Positions 25,980 through 34,857 of a stretch of 64,000 nt of DNA are shown here, one piece after another. The notes under the pieces were generated by a model, which saw only the letters and a list, made by a program, of their open reading frames with translations, ran no database searches and was not told the origin of the DNA. Within the stretch, counting starts at the first letter, position 1; each line of letters begins with the position of its first letter. A program made the translations under genes and the position numbers. The DNA comes from CAZRCZ01 sp964598765 (GTDB taxonomy: Bacteria; Sumerlaeota; Sumerlaeia; MVZB01; JAJFLK01). The stretch covers positions 1 to 64,000 of the forward strand of contig CAZRCZ010000020.1 of assembly GCA_964598765.1 (NCBI GenBank), read 5' to 3'.

Positions 25980-27932
25980 ATGACCAGCGAGCAGGAACAT
26001 CCGCAACCGAAGAAGCTTCTGGAATCTTTTGCGTTCCGGAATTTGAGCGCGACCGGATTAATCGTTTGGATCGCGGTTTTTGCGTTGCTTTGGGCTTACG
26101 CGCCCTCTTGGGTCAAATTGCTCTCGCTTCTTTGGAGCGCGCTCGGATTTTTCATCCCCGATCTTTATTTGCTCTCGCTGGCGTTGGCGATTCCATTTTT
26201 CGGCAATAATCCCGGAGGGGAACATCATCTCTATCTGCTCGACATGGGATTGATCGGATTCGTCGCGCGCGATTTGTCCGCGCGCGTTCTGGGGCGACGA
26301 ACGGTTCGAGCCATCGTCGGTTTTGCCTCGATGAACGCGCTCGTCCGCCTTTTCGTTCTCGTTTCCGCGCTCGCCCTCATTCCTCAACATCGCCACATTT
26401 ATTGCGAAATGCGATCCTATGGTTGGCGCATCTTCTACGGCATCTTCGCCGAACATTACGCCAATTCCCCCGTCTTCGGATTGCGCTCGTTTTTGAATCT
26501 CGCGCTCTCGGCTTCGCTTTTCGCGGCGCTCCGGGATCGGCCTCCGTCGCCCGCGTGGCAACGGCGAATTTGGCTCGCTTTCCTTCTCGCCTTGGGGGCC
26601 GCGTCATTGGTTGGCGTTCTTGAATACTTCGGCTTGATTTCCGTCTCGTGGTGGCGGCCCGAAAATCCCTATATCACGCGATTCGGCTATCGCCGTCTGC
26701 AATCGCTCTTCTGGCATTCGGGATGGTTCGGACAATACTTGGCGGCCTTGGCTCCGGCGGCCTTGTCGTTCGGATTGACGACGCCCAATCAACCGCGCAA
26801 ATGGGGTTGGCTCGCGCTTTCGGCTTTCTTCGGCGTGACCCAACTTTTGACGATGCAACGGGGCGAGTGGCTCGCGTTGACGGCGGGATACGGAACCGTG
26901 CTTGCGGTTTTTGCTTGGCGAAATGACGCCGCCGACCGCCGCCGATTTTTGCGACAGACTGGACTCGCGCTCGTCGGCGCAATTTTTCTCGCGCTTCTTT
27001 TGGCTCTTACCCTCGCCCCATTGCGACATCGCATGGGAGAAATGGCGCGCCTTGAAGACCGGTGGCTGATTTGGTCTTCGGCTTTAAAGTTGGGCATGAA
27101 AGACCCGTGGGCCGGCATCGGCATCGGAAATTACACTCCGGCGCACGTTGCGGCCTTCAAACCCGATGATCCTCACTTCGCCGTGGACAACAAAACCACG
27201 GCGCACAGCGTTTATTTGCAACTCTTCGCCGAGCGCGGAATTTTTGGCGTCGTCCTCTTTGTCCTTCTTTATTTCGGAGCAATCCTCGCCTCGCGTCGAG
27301 CGCTCGCCGCAAATCGAGGGAAGAATGTTTCCCTCAGCTTGGCATTGATCGGCGGACTATCCGCTTTGGCCGTTGACGGAATTTTCCAATATTTCTTCTA
27401 TCTGCGCGTGATCGAATTGATTTTTTGGATTCTTCTCGCATGGACGACCCATGCGATTTCCGATGCTTCGCCTCCCGCTCGTCACCGCTCCTTCAATGGA
27501 TTGTGGTGGATCGCGGCGTTGGCCATTTTCACCGCGATGACGTGGCGACAACGATACCGCTTCGGCGACTGGATGTTTTATGCCGACGGCGCGAACTACA
27601 TTGCCGGACCCGGAATCGTCCGGCTCGATCTGGCGAAACACGCCTCAACGGTTCAAGTTCCGGTCTTCTCGTTCGATCCCGAAATAAAAAACGGAAGCCC
27701 CATCGTCTTCGCCTTTTGGCTGGGGGAGACGCTTTTGGCGACGCAAGTCTTTGAAGACTACCATCCGGCCGTCGTGACGCTGAATTTGCCGAAGGATCGA
27801 GACTCCCGAACCAAACTCGTGATTCGCTCCTCCCGCGTTTGGCAACCCTATCTCTACACTTGGCGGGAAATTCCGGTGCTCGAATCGGGCGTCTGCTATC
27901 GCCCGCCGCGGGCCGCGCGCCAAAACTTCTAA
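25980..27932 (+). CDS. O-antigen ligase family membrane protein
   Basis: About 650 residues with roughly 12 hydrophobic segments and a C-terminal soluble domain (about 530-650). The Wzy_C/WaaL signature is present: a large periplasmic loop containing WAGIGIGNYTP, then TAHSVYLQLFAERGIFG. The family ligates O-antigen or polymerises undecaprenyl-linked glycans at the periplasmic face. The Ser/Thr-rich C-terminal extension beyond the last membrane span is unusual for WaaL and may bind glycan. ATG 25980 is chosen; a GTG sits one codon earlier. The stop overlaps the convergent permease gene by four bases. Confidence 0.82.
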   Translation: MTSEQEHPQPKKLLESFAFRNLSATGLIVWIAVFALLWAYAPSWVKLLSLLWSALGFFIPDLYLLSLALAIPFFGNNPGGEHHLYLLDMGLIGFVARDLSARVLGRRTVRAIVGFASMNALVRLFVLVSALALIPQHRHIYCEMRSYGWRIFYGIFAEHYANSPVFGLRSFLNLALSASLFAALRDRPPSPAWQRRIWLAFLLALGAASLVGVLEYFGLISVSWWRPENPYITRFGYRRLQSLFWHSGWFGQYLAALAPAALSFGLTTPNQPRKWGWLALSAFFGVTQLLTMQRGEWLALTAGYGTVLAVFAWRNDAADRRRFLRQTGLALVGAIFLALLLALTLAPLRHRMGEMARLEDRWLIWSSALKLGMKDPWAGIGIGNYTPAHVAAFKPDDPHFAVDNKTTAHSVYLQLFAERGIFGVVLFVLLYFGAILASRRALAANRGKNVSLSLALIGGLSALAVDGIFQYFFYLRVIELIFWILLAWTTHAISDASPPARHRSFNGLWWIAALAIFTAMTWRQRYRFGDWMFYADGANYIAGPGIVRLDLAKHASTVQVPVFSFDPEIKNGSPIVFAFWLGETLLATQVFEDYHPAVVTLNLPKDRDSRTKLVIRSSRVWQPYLYTWREIPVLESGVCYRPPRAARQNF

Positions 27933-28780
27933 TCCAACTCCGCCTCGCGCGGATCGAGAGCGGCGCGGAGTCCCTCGCCGATGGCTTGAAAGACGAACAT
28001 CGTCAGGCAAATCGCCACGGAAGGGAATAGAAGGACGTGCGGATGGGCCCGCATGGCTTGCAAACCTTCGGCGGCGAGCGTGCCCCATGAGGCGTTGGGG
28101 AGGCTGACGCCAAGGCCGAGGAAACTCAAAAAACTTTCGGTGAAGATCGCCTGCGGGATCATGAACGTCGCGGTGACGACGATGACGCCGGTGGTGTTGG
28201 GGAGAATGTGCCGCCAAAAGATTCCCGCCGGACCGGCTCCCAAAACCCGCGCGGCGTCCACGAACTCGCGCGAGCGTAATTCGGCCACCCGCGCCCGCAC
28301 GACCCGCGCCATCCCCAGCCAATAAAGCAATCCCAGCGCGATGAAGATGTTGACCAGTCCTTTGCCCAAGACCACGATCAGCGCGATCACGATGAGCAAT
28401 AGCGGAATGCCGTAGAGAAAGTCAATGAGCCGCATGAGGAGCGATTCCACGCGCCCCCCCGCCATGCCGGCCAACCCGCCGACCGCGACGCCGATCAGAA
28501 GACTCAATCCCGCGCCGACCACGCCGATCGCCATCGAGACCCGGCCGCCGAAAAGAATGCGCGTCAACACATCGCGCCCCAGTCCGTCGAGGCCCAACCA
28601 ATGGCTCCGCGAGGGGGATTCAAAACTTTGGCGGAGCGCTTGGCTCGCCTGATCGTAGGGACTGAGCATGGGACCGAAAAGAACCGCGAGGGTCAGAACG
28701 AAAAGCGCGCTCATCGCGGCCATCGCGCCGCGATTGCGCCGAAGACGCTGTATCCACCGCTCATCGCGCCAGTCGGGCAT
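27929..28780 (-). CDS. peptide/nickel-type ABC transporter permease (OppC/DppC-like)
   Basis: A 283-residue inner-membrane permease with about six hydrophobic segments. The N-terminal OppC_N segment (FGPMLSPYDQ) is followed by HWLGLDGLGRDVLTRILFGGR, the hallmark of DppC/OppC. The EAA-type cytoplasmic loop reads EFVDAARVLGAGPAGIFWRH. Such permeases normally sit with OppB, OppD/F and a binding protein. None is in this window: the neighbours are an O-antigen ligase and a CDF exporter, so partners may lie elsewhere. Confidence 0.88.
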   Translation of the reverse strand: MPDWRDERWIQRLRRNRGAMAAMSALFVLTLAVLFGPMLSPYDQASQALRQSFESPSRSHWLGLDGLGRDVLTRILFGGRVSMAIGVVGAGLSLLIGVAVGGLAGMAGGRVESLLMRLIDFLYGIPLLLIVIALIVVLGKGLVNIFIALGLLYWLGMARVVRARVAELRSREFVDAARVLGAGPAGIFWRHILPNTTGVIVVTATFMIPQAIFTESFLSFLGLGVSLPNASWGTLAAEGLQAMRAHPHVLLFPSVAICLTMFVFQAIGEGLRAALDPREAELD

Positions 28781-28811
28781 GAGGGAAGGGGCCTTGATGA
28801 AAATTTGTCAT

Positions 28812-28938
28812 TCTTAATCCTACTCCTTCTCTTTCTCCAATCCCGAATTGCGATTTGAGAATGAGAAGGAGAAGGAGAAAGATGGAGAGCAAGAGCAAGA
28901 TTAAGATTAAGATTAGGATTAGGATTACGATTATGATG
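28812..28938. repeat. GAGAAGGAGAAAG / AAGAGCAAGATTAAGATTA low-complexity repeat
   Basis: The tract starts with a CTCCTTCTCTTTCTCC arm (to about 28838), partly complementary to GAGAAGGAGAAGGAGAAAG at 28863-28881. It then runs into a degenerate hexamer series drifting from GAGCAA to GATTAA, GATTAG and GATTAT. It fills the gap between the permease and CDF genes. Related tracts lie at 41231, 50298, 52555 and 53745. Confidence 0.8.
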
Positions 28939-28945
28939 AAAAATT

Positions 28946-29878
28946 TCAACGGCAATAAGTCGGGCACTCCGGCCAGTCCTTGCCTTCGATCTGAACGGTC
29001 GCGTGATCCACGTTGAATTTTTCGCGGAAGACGCCGTGGCATTGTTCGAGGATGGAGCGGTGATCGCGCGCCCCTTCGCCGCTCACGACGACGTGAACCG
29101 ACGCCAGCGGCTTGCCGTCGTCGAGTTGCCAGACGTGAAGATCGTGCACCGCTTCGACGCCGTTGATTTTGCTCAGGGCTTCGGTCAGGCGCGCGGAGGA
29201 AAAATCGGCGGGAGCTTTTTCCATCAGGACGCTCAAGCTTTCACGGAACAATCCCCAAGCGCTGAAAACCATGATGACCGCAATCGCGATGCTCAGGATC
29301 GGATCGAGCGCGGTCCAGCCTCTCCATGCGATTCCGAGCGCGGCGACGACCGCCGCGACCGAGCCGAGCGCGTCGGTCGCCAGATGGACGAACGCGCCGC
29401 GAATGTTCATGTTTTCGTTGCGCCGCAGATAAAGAAGCAGGCAACTGACGAGATTGGCTACAAATCCGGCGGCGGCGATCAGCAACATCCCGCGCGCGGC
29501 GATTTCATGCGGCGCACCCAAACGATGAATCGCCTCATGGACGATGAAAACGACGATGGCTCCCAAGCTGACCGCGTTGGCCAGCGTGGAAAGAACCTGA
29601 CTTCGGCGGTAGCCGTAGGTGTAAGCTCCGTTGGAGGTTTTTTGCGCGAGGCGATAGGTCGCCCAAGTCAGCGCCAGACTCAGCACGTCGCTCAGGTTGT
29701 GTCCGGCGTCGGCGAGCAACGCCAAACTGCCGGTCCACCATCCGCCAACCGATTCGACGGCGACGAATCCGAGATTGATCCAGAAGGCCAAACCGATCAG
29801 CGCGTCGGTTGTGGCGGCGGAACGATGGGGGTCGGAATTCCCGCGGGATTCGTGATCGTGGTGATGCCGGTGCGCCAT
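28946..29878 (-). CDS. cation diffusion facilitator (CDF) metal exporter
   Basis: About 310 residues. A His/Asp-rich cytoplasmic N-terminus (HRHHHDHE) precedes six membrane segments. The metal site motifs of Zn-type CDFs are intact: HxxxD in ADAGHNLSDV (TM2) and HLATDALGS (TM5). A ferredoxin-like cytoplasmic domain closes the protein (GVEAVHDLHVWQLDDGKP). It exports Zn, Co, Cd or similar ions by proton exchange. ATG 29878 is preferred over the GTG at 29887 because of spacing from AAGGG. It appears monocistronic. Confidence 0.92.
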   Translation of the reverse strand: MAHRHHHDHESRGNSDPHRSAATTDALIGLAFWINLGFVAVESVGGWWTGSLALLADAGHNLSDVLSLALTWATYRLAQKTSNGAYTYGYRRSQVLSTLANAVSLGAIVVFIVHEAIHRLGAPHEIAARGMLLIAAAGFVANLVSCLLLYLRRNENMNIRGAFVHLATDALGSVAAVVAALGIAWRGWTALDPILSIAIAVIMVFSAWGLFRESLSVLMEKAPADFSSARLTEALSKINGVEAVHDLHVWQLDDGKPLASVHVVVSGEGARDHRSILEQCHGVFREKFNVDHATVQIEGKDWPECPTYCR

Positions 29879-30121
29879 GGCGTCCACCCTTCATCATGGG
29901 TCGCGTGGGAACGGGAGTCAAGCCTTTGCAAATCCGCGCGCTCCATGGTAGGAAGGAATGGGACATTCGGGAACCGGCCTGCGGAAGTTCATGTGGCGGG
30001 GCCGCCCCCGGCTACGTTTTTGCGCCATGCCTCTCCCTCGAATTTCCATTCTCGGCGCCGATGCGAGATGCGCCCTAAGGACGGCCTTGGCCTGTGACTC
30101 GCCACCGTCCGCCTGATTACG

Positions 30122-31045
30122 ATGGCTTCCGTCGTTCAGCGCGGATTATACTGGGCGCCGGAACCGTCGACGCGCGACATGACAACCGCTGAGTTCATCT
30201 ACACCGTGGTGCTGAAGCCGCCCCCGCTACGACGGGCTTCGAACGCGCTAATCCGTGCTCTGATTCCGGATCGCGTTCGGGTCGGCTCCGCGTCTGTGCA
30301 CCTGAACCGCCGGGATCCGGTCGTATCCGGGGCCCTAGCGTTCGGAGTTTACGAGCGGACTGAGATTGCGTTCTTTCGTTCACACTTCCGGCGCGACATG
30401 ACGCTCGTCGACGTCGGCGCGAACGTTGGCCTTTACACGGCCCTCGCCCTTTCGACAGAGAACTTTGCCGGCCGGGTTCTCGCGGTCGAACCTCACGCCG
30501 AAAGCAGGCGGTTCCTCGCTCGGACGATCGAGGCGAACCTCGCCGAACGCCAGAGGCCGCGCGTCGTCGTCTCGGAGAAAGCCGCGTCCGATCGCACGGG
30601 GCCGGTCACGCTGTACCTAAATCTCGACAACTTAAGTGACAACCGGCTGTATCCCGACCCGTTGCTCGGCGCCCAGACCTGCGTCGAGGCGGACACCCTC
30701 GACAACATTTGCAGGGAGGCGGAAGTCGATACGGCGCAATTCGTCAAGATCGATGTGCAAGGGGCGGAGGCGCTCGTTCTAGCAGGAGCCGCGAGCCTGC
30801 TCGATCGAAGCCGCGATTGCATCTTAATGACCGAGTTCTGGCCATACGGACTCACACGGTGCGGCGGCGAACCGTGTCACTATCTTGAACGTCTGCGTTC
30901 GCACGGTTTCGCGCTCTACGAGCTCTTGAGGCAAGGCCGGCTGTCACCGATCCGCGATGACAACGCCCTCATATCACGCGCTCCGGGCAGACACTACGCG
31001 ACGGTCATCGGGTTCAAAGGCCACACCTCCTGCGCGAGGGCATAG
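30122..31045 (+). CDS. FkbM-family SAM-dependent methyltransferase
   Basis: A 307-residue protein. The Rossmann-type SAM motif I is MTLVDVGANVGLYTALAL (about residues 93-110), followed by the acidic motif VEPHAESRRFLARTIEANL. FVKIDVQGAEALVL (about 216-229) is the FkbM post-motif. FkbM enzymes O-methylate sugars or small molecules. Codon use differs from neighbouring genes (frequent CTC, GTC and CGA, and unusual CTA/TTA mixes), hinting at acquisition. The 240 bases upstream carry GC palindromes but no gene I can support. Confidence 0.83.
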   Translation: MASVVQRGLYWAPEPSTRDMTTAEFIYTVVLKPPPLRRASNALIRALIPDRVRVGSASVHLNRRDPVVSGALAFGVYERTEIAFFRSHFRRDMTLVDVGANVGLYTALALSTENFAGRVLAVEPHAESRRFLARTIEANLAERQRPRVVVSEKAASDRTGPVTLYLNLDNLSDNRLYPDPLLGAQTCVEADTLDNICREAEVDTAQFVKIDVQGAEALVLAGAASLLDRSRDCILMTEFWPYGLTRCGGEPCHYLERLRSHGFALYELLRQGRLSPIRDDNALISRAPGRHYATVIGFKGHTSCARA

Positions 31046-31211
31046 GGGGACGTTGGCGTAGGGGGCGCGTTGGGGGATGCTTACTACAAATCCAATTCAT
31101 TTTACCGCGATGAAGGCGCGAGCGGAGGCGCAAACTCCGCGGCGATGGTTCCGTGGTCAGTTTTGCCGGAATTCAGTATCCTGCTCCCTTATCCAATCGC
31201 AAAATAATCTT

Positions 31212-31520
31212 ATGAGCAAAAAAGTTATTTCAGGAGGCGTGGCGCACAAGGTTCCAACGGATTTACGGGAAGCATTGATCTCCGACTCAAAAGCGCTCGC
31301 CTTATGGGAAAGCCTTACACCCCTTTCCCGCAACGAATGGATTTGCTGGACGATCTCCGTTAAAACTCCGGAGAAGAGGGAGGAGCATGTCGGCAGGGTC
31401 GTTGCCCAACTTAAGGAAGGGATGCGCCGCCCCTGCTGTTGGTATGGTTGCGTTCACCGGAAGGATAAGGCATTAAGCCCTTCGCAGAAATTTGTCCTCA
31501 GCAGACGAGCTGGAAAATAA
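31212..31520 (+). CDS. YdeI/OmpD-associated (OmdA-like) family protein
   Basis: About 102 residues from MSKKVISGG. It contains the OmdA/YdeI-family core: VPTDLREALISDSKALALWE, then LSRNEWICWT and KTPEKREEHVGRVVAQLKEG. These small proteins are linked in some bacteria to bacteriocin resistance but have no settled biochemical role. The open frame extends upstream to 31077, but the extra 45 residues are Arg-rich and unlike the family. The CCWYGC segment near the C-terminus is unusual. Neighbours give no functional hint. Confidence 0.7.
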   Translation: MSKKVISGGVAHKVPTDLREALISDSKALALWESLTPLSRNEWICWTISVKTPEKREEHVGRVVAQLKEGMRRPCCWYGCVHRKDKALSPSQKFVLSRRAGK

Positions 31521-31610
31521 AGAACGTGACGATGCAAGCGTTTATCTCATCGCTCCTTCAATTCCGTTCATCTGAACGCCGGTGGCAATCTGCCATTGGC
31601 TCCCATTCCA

Positions 31611-31633
31611 TGGGCAAGATGCCCATGCCACTT
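31611..31633. repeat. CATGGGCAAGATGCCCATGCCAC palindromic repeat
   Basis: ATGGGCA and TGCCCAT form an 7-bp stem around AGA, followed by GCCAC. The same format recurs with other stem bases at 55674-55696 and 55972-55994. It lies at the 3' end of the membrane protein gene that stops at 31633. Confidence 0.65.
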
Positions 31634-33273
31634 TACCGATTCCGCCGGGCGAAAATCGTCGTCGGACCTTCGTTCCAGACCGCGCTCCACTTTTCGGGTT
31701 CCTGCGCCGGAGAATAGCTCCCCAAGGCAGTCTCGTAGGGTCCAAGGAAAACATAACGAACGTCATGGCGCGCTACGATCTTCTCCCGCCGCGCGGGGGT
31801 CGTCGAAGCGTCGAAAAATTCGGTCACTTCCCGCGCCTTTTGGTCGTGCTCCATCGTCTCCGCCCAATGGCCGATCACGACACGATTGCCCGCCATGCTC
31901 GGGATGAAAATGCCGCTCAAAAGGGAAGAAAGAATCACGTCCTCCCGGCGCGTGTGGGTGTTCAGCCAAGCCATGGCGTCGGCGCGGGGTTTGCCGTAAA
32001 ACCAAGGATATTCCCCCCGAAGGACCAATTGGGTTTCATATTTCAAGTAGTCAAAAGTTGACAGCATCAAGAACGAGGAAATCAAAACGCCGACGGCGTA
32101 GGCGATCCTTGCCCCCGAGCGGGAAATTCCGCGCAATCGCGGCAAGAGATGTTGCCACACCCCATAACCCGCCAAAATCGCCAGCGGAATGTTGAATCCT
32201 TGCAAGAGACGTCGTTGCGAATCGGTCGGGAAATAAGGAAGCGCGGCCCCGACCAAAAACCACGAAACGACATAAACGGCCCAAGGCTTGCCCGATGCCA
32301 TCCCCTTCCACGCCCCGTAGATCGCCAACGGCCACAGCAAGCCAAACCCCGCCAGATGATAATAAGGATGTTGCGCGAGCGTCGCGATGTTCGCCCATTG
32401 CTCCCAAACCGGATCGCCGCGATACGAATAAATGATCGCCAACCCCGGCGGCAATCCCGCGACCAGTAGAACAACCAGCCCGGGAATCCATCTCGGGAGC
32501 GGCCACTTTCGTATTGCATATCCCCACAACCCCGCGAATCCGACGCTTCCGAAAATCGTCAGAATCAGGCGAGGATGAACCCAACTCATCAGAAACGCGA
32601 CCAACCCCAACCGCGCCAAGACATAGCGAGGAGCTTTCCGCGCGCCCAAACGATAGAGATCATCGAACGCCAGAACCATCAACGCCGTCGAGAGCGGAAA
32701 ATGCGGGTAATTCATCATGGACTGGAACGTGTAGGCTTCCAGAACCCAAAATTCCATCGGGCGACTCATGGAGTTGGGAATCAACGGAAGCGCCCATCCC
32801 CAACCTTCCGCAAGAAAAGCGTAAAGAAAAATGAGGATCCTCACGCCGCCACGAAAGCCGAGCGTCTTGAGAAACCGATTAACCGCGAAAAGAAGAACGA
32901 CGCCGCTGAGGACGCGCCAAAGATGAAACCCGCCGATGATCGAAAGGCCGAACCAGCGCGTCAAGTGCCCAAGAAAAACGTAAAAGACGAAAAGGAACGA
33001 TCGGCGATGCGGCTCCGTCGTGAACGGGTCATGATACGACCAATAACCGTCCATTCCCTCGCGCATCTTGGCGTAGTAGGAAAGAATATCGAGATTGTTG
33101 CTAAGGAGTCCGGTGTAAATTTGGTCGGACGAACTGTGATACCACCCGACCAGTTGGGGCAGGCTCGTCAAAACGAGGATTGCCGCCATCAGAAAATAGA
33201 TCGCGATTTCCGTGGACCGTTGCTCCGGTGGAATGGCCGGTTCGGGGTCCGCCTCGTCGCGGGAAAGATTCAT
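31633..33273 (-). CDS. polytopic membrane protein, possible GT-C glycosyltransferase
   Basis: A 546-residue inner-membrane protein with about ten to twelve hydrophobic segments and a soluble C-terminal part of about 120 residues (from FDYLKYETQLVLRG). Loop motifs include HSSSDQIYTGLLSNN after the first span and YWSYHDPFTTEPHRR. The overall form resembles GT-C glycosyltransferases or mannosyltransferase-like proteins, but I do not see a decisive signature. It starts 20 bases after the DUF1501 gene stops, on the same strand, so they may share a transcript. Confidence 0.7.
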   Translation of the reverse strand: MNLSRDEADPEPAIPPEQRSTEIAIYFLMAAILVLTSLPQLVGWYHSSSDQIYTGLLSNNLDILSYYAKMREGMDGYWSYHDPFTTEPHRRSFLFVFYVFLGHLTRWFGLSIIGGFHLWRVLSGVVLLFAVNRFLKTLGFRGGVRILIFLYAFLAEGWGWALPLIPNSMSRPMEFWVLEAYTFQSMMNYPHFPLSTALMVLAFDDLYRLGARKAPRYVLARLGLVAFLMSWVHPRLILTIFGSVGFAGLWGYAIRKWPLPRWIPGLVVLLVAGLPPGLAIIYSYRGDPVWEQWANIATLAQHPYYHLAGFGLLWPLAIYGAWKGMASGKPWAVYVVSWFLVGAALPYFPTDSQRRLLQGFNIPLAILAGYGVWQHLLPRLRGISRSGARIAYAVGVLISSFLMLSTFDYLKYETQLVLRGEYPWFYGKPRADAMAWLNTHTRREDVILSSLLSGIFIPSMAGNRVVIGHWAETMEHDQKAREVTEFFDASTTPARREKIVARHDVRYVFLGPYETALGSYSPAQEPEKWSAVWNEGPTTIFARRNR

Positions 33274-33293
33274 GAATCTTATCCGGAAGGTGT

Positions 33294-34781
33294 TTAAGCG
33301 AGGACGTCCTTGACGACGTTGCCGTGGACGTCCGTGAGGCGGAAATCGCGTCCTTGATACTTGTAGGTCAGGCGCGTGTGGTCAATTCCCATCTGATTCA
33401 AGATCGTCGCGTTGAAGTCGTGAATGTGGACGGGATTCTCCTCGATGTTGTAGCAGAAGTCGTCGGTCTTGCCGTAGCTGAAACCCGGCTTTACGCCGCC
33501 CCCCGCCAACCAAACGGTGAAGCATCGCCCGTGATGATCGCGCCCGTAATTTTCCTGAAGCCTCCCTTGGCAATAAACCGTCCTGCCGAATTCGCCCCCC
33601 CATATCACCAGCGTGTCGTCCAACATGCCGCGTTGCTTGAGGTCCTTGACCAACGCCGCGGACGCCTGATCGGTGTCGTTGCATTGGGCGGTCAGGTCGC
33701 GCGGAAGATCGCCATGCTGGTCCCACCCGCGATGATAAAGTTGAATGAATCGCACGCCGCGCTCGGCCAATCGCCGCGCCAGTAGGCAATTCGCCGCGTA
33801 GGTCCCCGGTTTTTTCGCGTCGGGACCGTAAAGTTCGAAAATCGAATCCGGCTCTTTGGAAATGTCCATCAATTCGGGAACGGAGGTTTGCATGCGATAC
33901 GCCATTTCATACTGCGCGATGCGGGCGTTGATTTCCGGATCCGCGAAGCTTTCGGCCTCGATCTGATTCAACTTGGCGAGGCCGTCGAGCATCCGTCGGC
34001 GCGATTCCTTGCTCACGCCGGGGGGATCGGAAAGATACAGCACCGGATCGCTTCCGGCGCGTAGGTTCACCCCTTGATGCTCGGACGGAAGAAATCCCGC
34101 GCCCCACAGACGCGAAAAGAGGGGTTGCATGTTGGCCTTCGAGGTTCCAATCGAAATCAGGACGATGAAGGCGGGCAAATTCTGATTCTCGCTTCCCAAG
34201 CCGTAACTCAGCCACGCGCCGATGCTGGGACGGCCGGGTTGCTGATGCCCCGTCATAATATAGGTGACCGCCGGATCGTGGTTGATCGCCTCGGTGTTGA
34301 CCGTCTTGATGAAACAAAGATCGTCGGCAACGGACGCGGTGTGGGGGAGCAATTCGCTGACCCATGCGCCGCTTTTGCCGTGTTGCTGGAACGCGAATTT
34401 GGTGTTGACGACCGGAAACGAATCCTGCCCCGAAGTCATGCCGGTCAGCCGCTGATTGCCGCGAATGGATTTGGGGAGTTCCGTCCCGTGGAGTTCCTTG
34501 AGTTTGGGTTTGTAATCGAAAAGGTCCATCTGCGCGGGCGCGCCGTTCATGTGCAGATAGATGATCCGTTTCGCCTTGGGGGGGAAATGAAGTTGATTCA
34601 GAACGCCGTGAAGACCGCCCAGCGCGGGAGTCTCATTGGCGAAGACGCCCGGATTCAGGATCGAAGCCAGCGCCGCCGTGCCGATCCCCGCGCCGGCCAA
34701 TCCAAAAAATTGCCGCCGCGTCAGGAGCATAAGCTTCTGCGCGCTCAGGGAATCGAGTTCGGGTCCTTCGCCGAGTTTCAT
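33294..34781 (-). CDS. DUF1501 domain protein with Tat signal
   Basis: A 495-residue exported protein of the sulfatase/alkaline-phosphatase-like DUF1501 family, abundant in Planctomycetota and Verrucomicrobiota. The twin-arginine signal TRRQFFGLAGAGIGTAALAS lies at about 21-40. Family features follow: KRIIYLHMNGAPAQMDLFDY, VNTEAINHDPAVTYIMTG, RFIQLYHRGWDQHGD and DTLVIWGGEFGRT. The usual DUF1549/DUF1553 cytochrome-like partner is not present upstream; a signalling gene follows instead. The reaction is unknown; export in folded form across the inner membrane is expected. Confidence 0.9.
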   Translation of the reverse strand: MKLGEGPELDSLSAQKLMLLTRRQFFGLAGAGIGTAALASILNPGVFANETPALGGLHGVLNQLHFPPKAKRIIYLHMNGAPAQMDLFDYKPKLKELHGTELPKSIRGNQRLTGMTSGQDSFPVVNTKFAFQQHGKSGAWVSELLPHTASVADDLCFIKTVNTEAINHDPAVTYIMTGHQQPGRPSIGAWLSYGLGSENQNLPAFIVLISIGTSKANMQPLFSRLWGAGFLPSEHQGVNLRAGSDPVLYLSDPPGVSKESRRRMLDGLAKLNQIEAESFADPEINARIAQYEMAYRMQTSVPELMDISKEPDSIFELYGPDAKKPGTYAANCLLARRLAERGVRFIQLYHRGWDQHGDLPRDLTAQCNDTDQASAALVKDLKQRGMLDDTLVIWGGEFGRTVYCQGRLQENYGRDHHGRCFTVWLAGGGVKPGFSYGKTDDFCYNIEENPVHIHDFNATILNQMGIDHTRLTYKYQGRDFRLTDVHGNVVKDVLA

Positions 34782-34857
34782 GATTCAATTTCCAACCTTG
34801 AATATAAATGGAAGGGGTCGGGATTGATAGAATTTTCGCTCGGAATTGGCAACCTTC

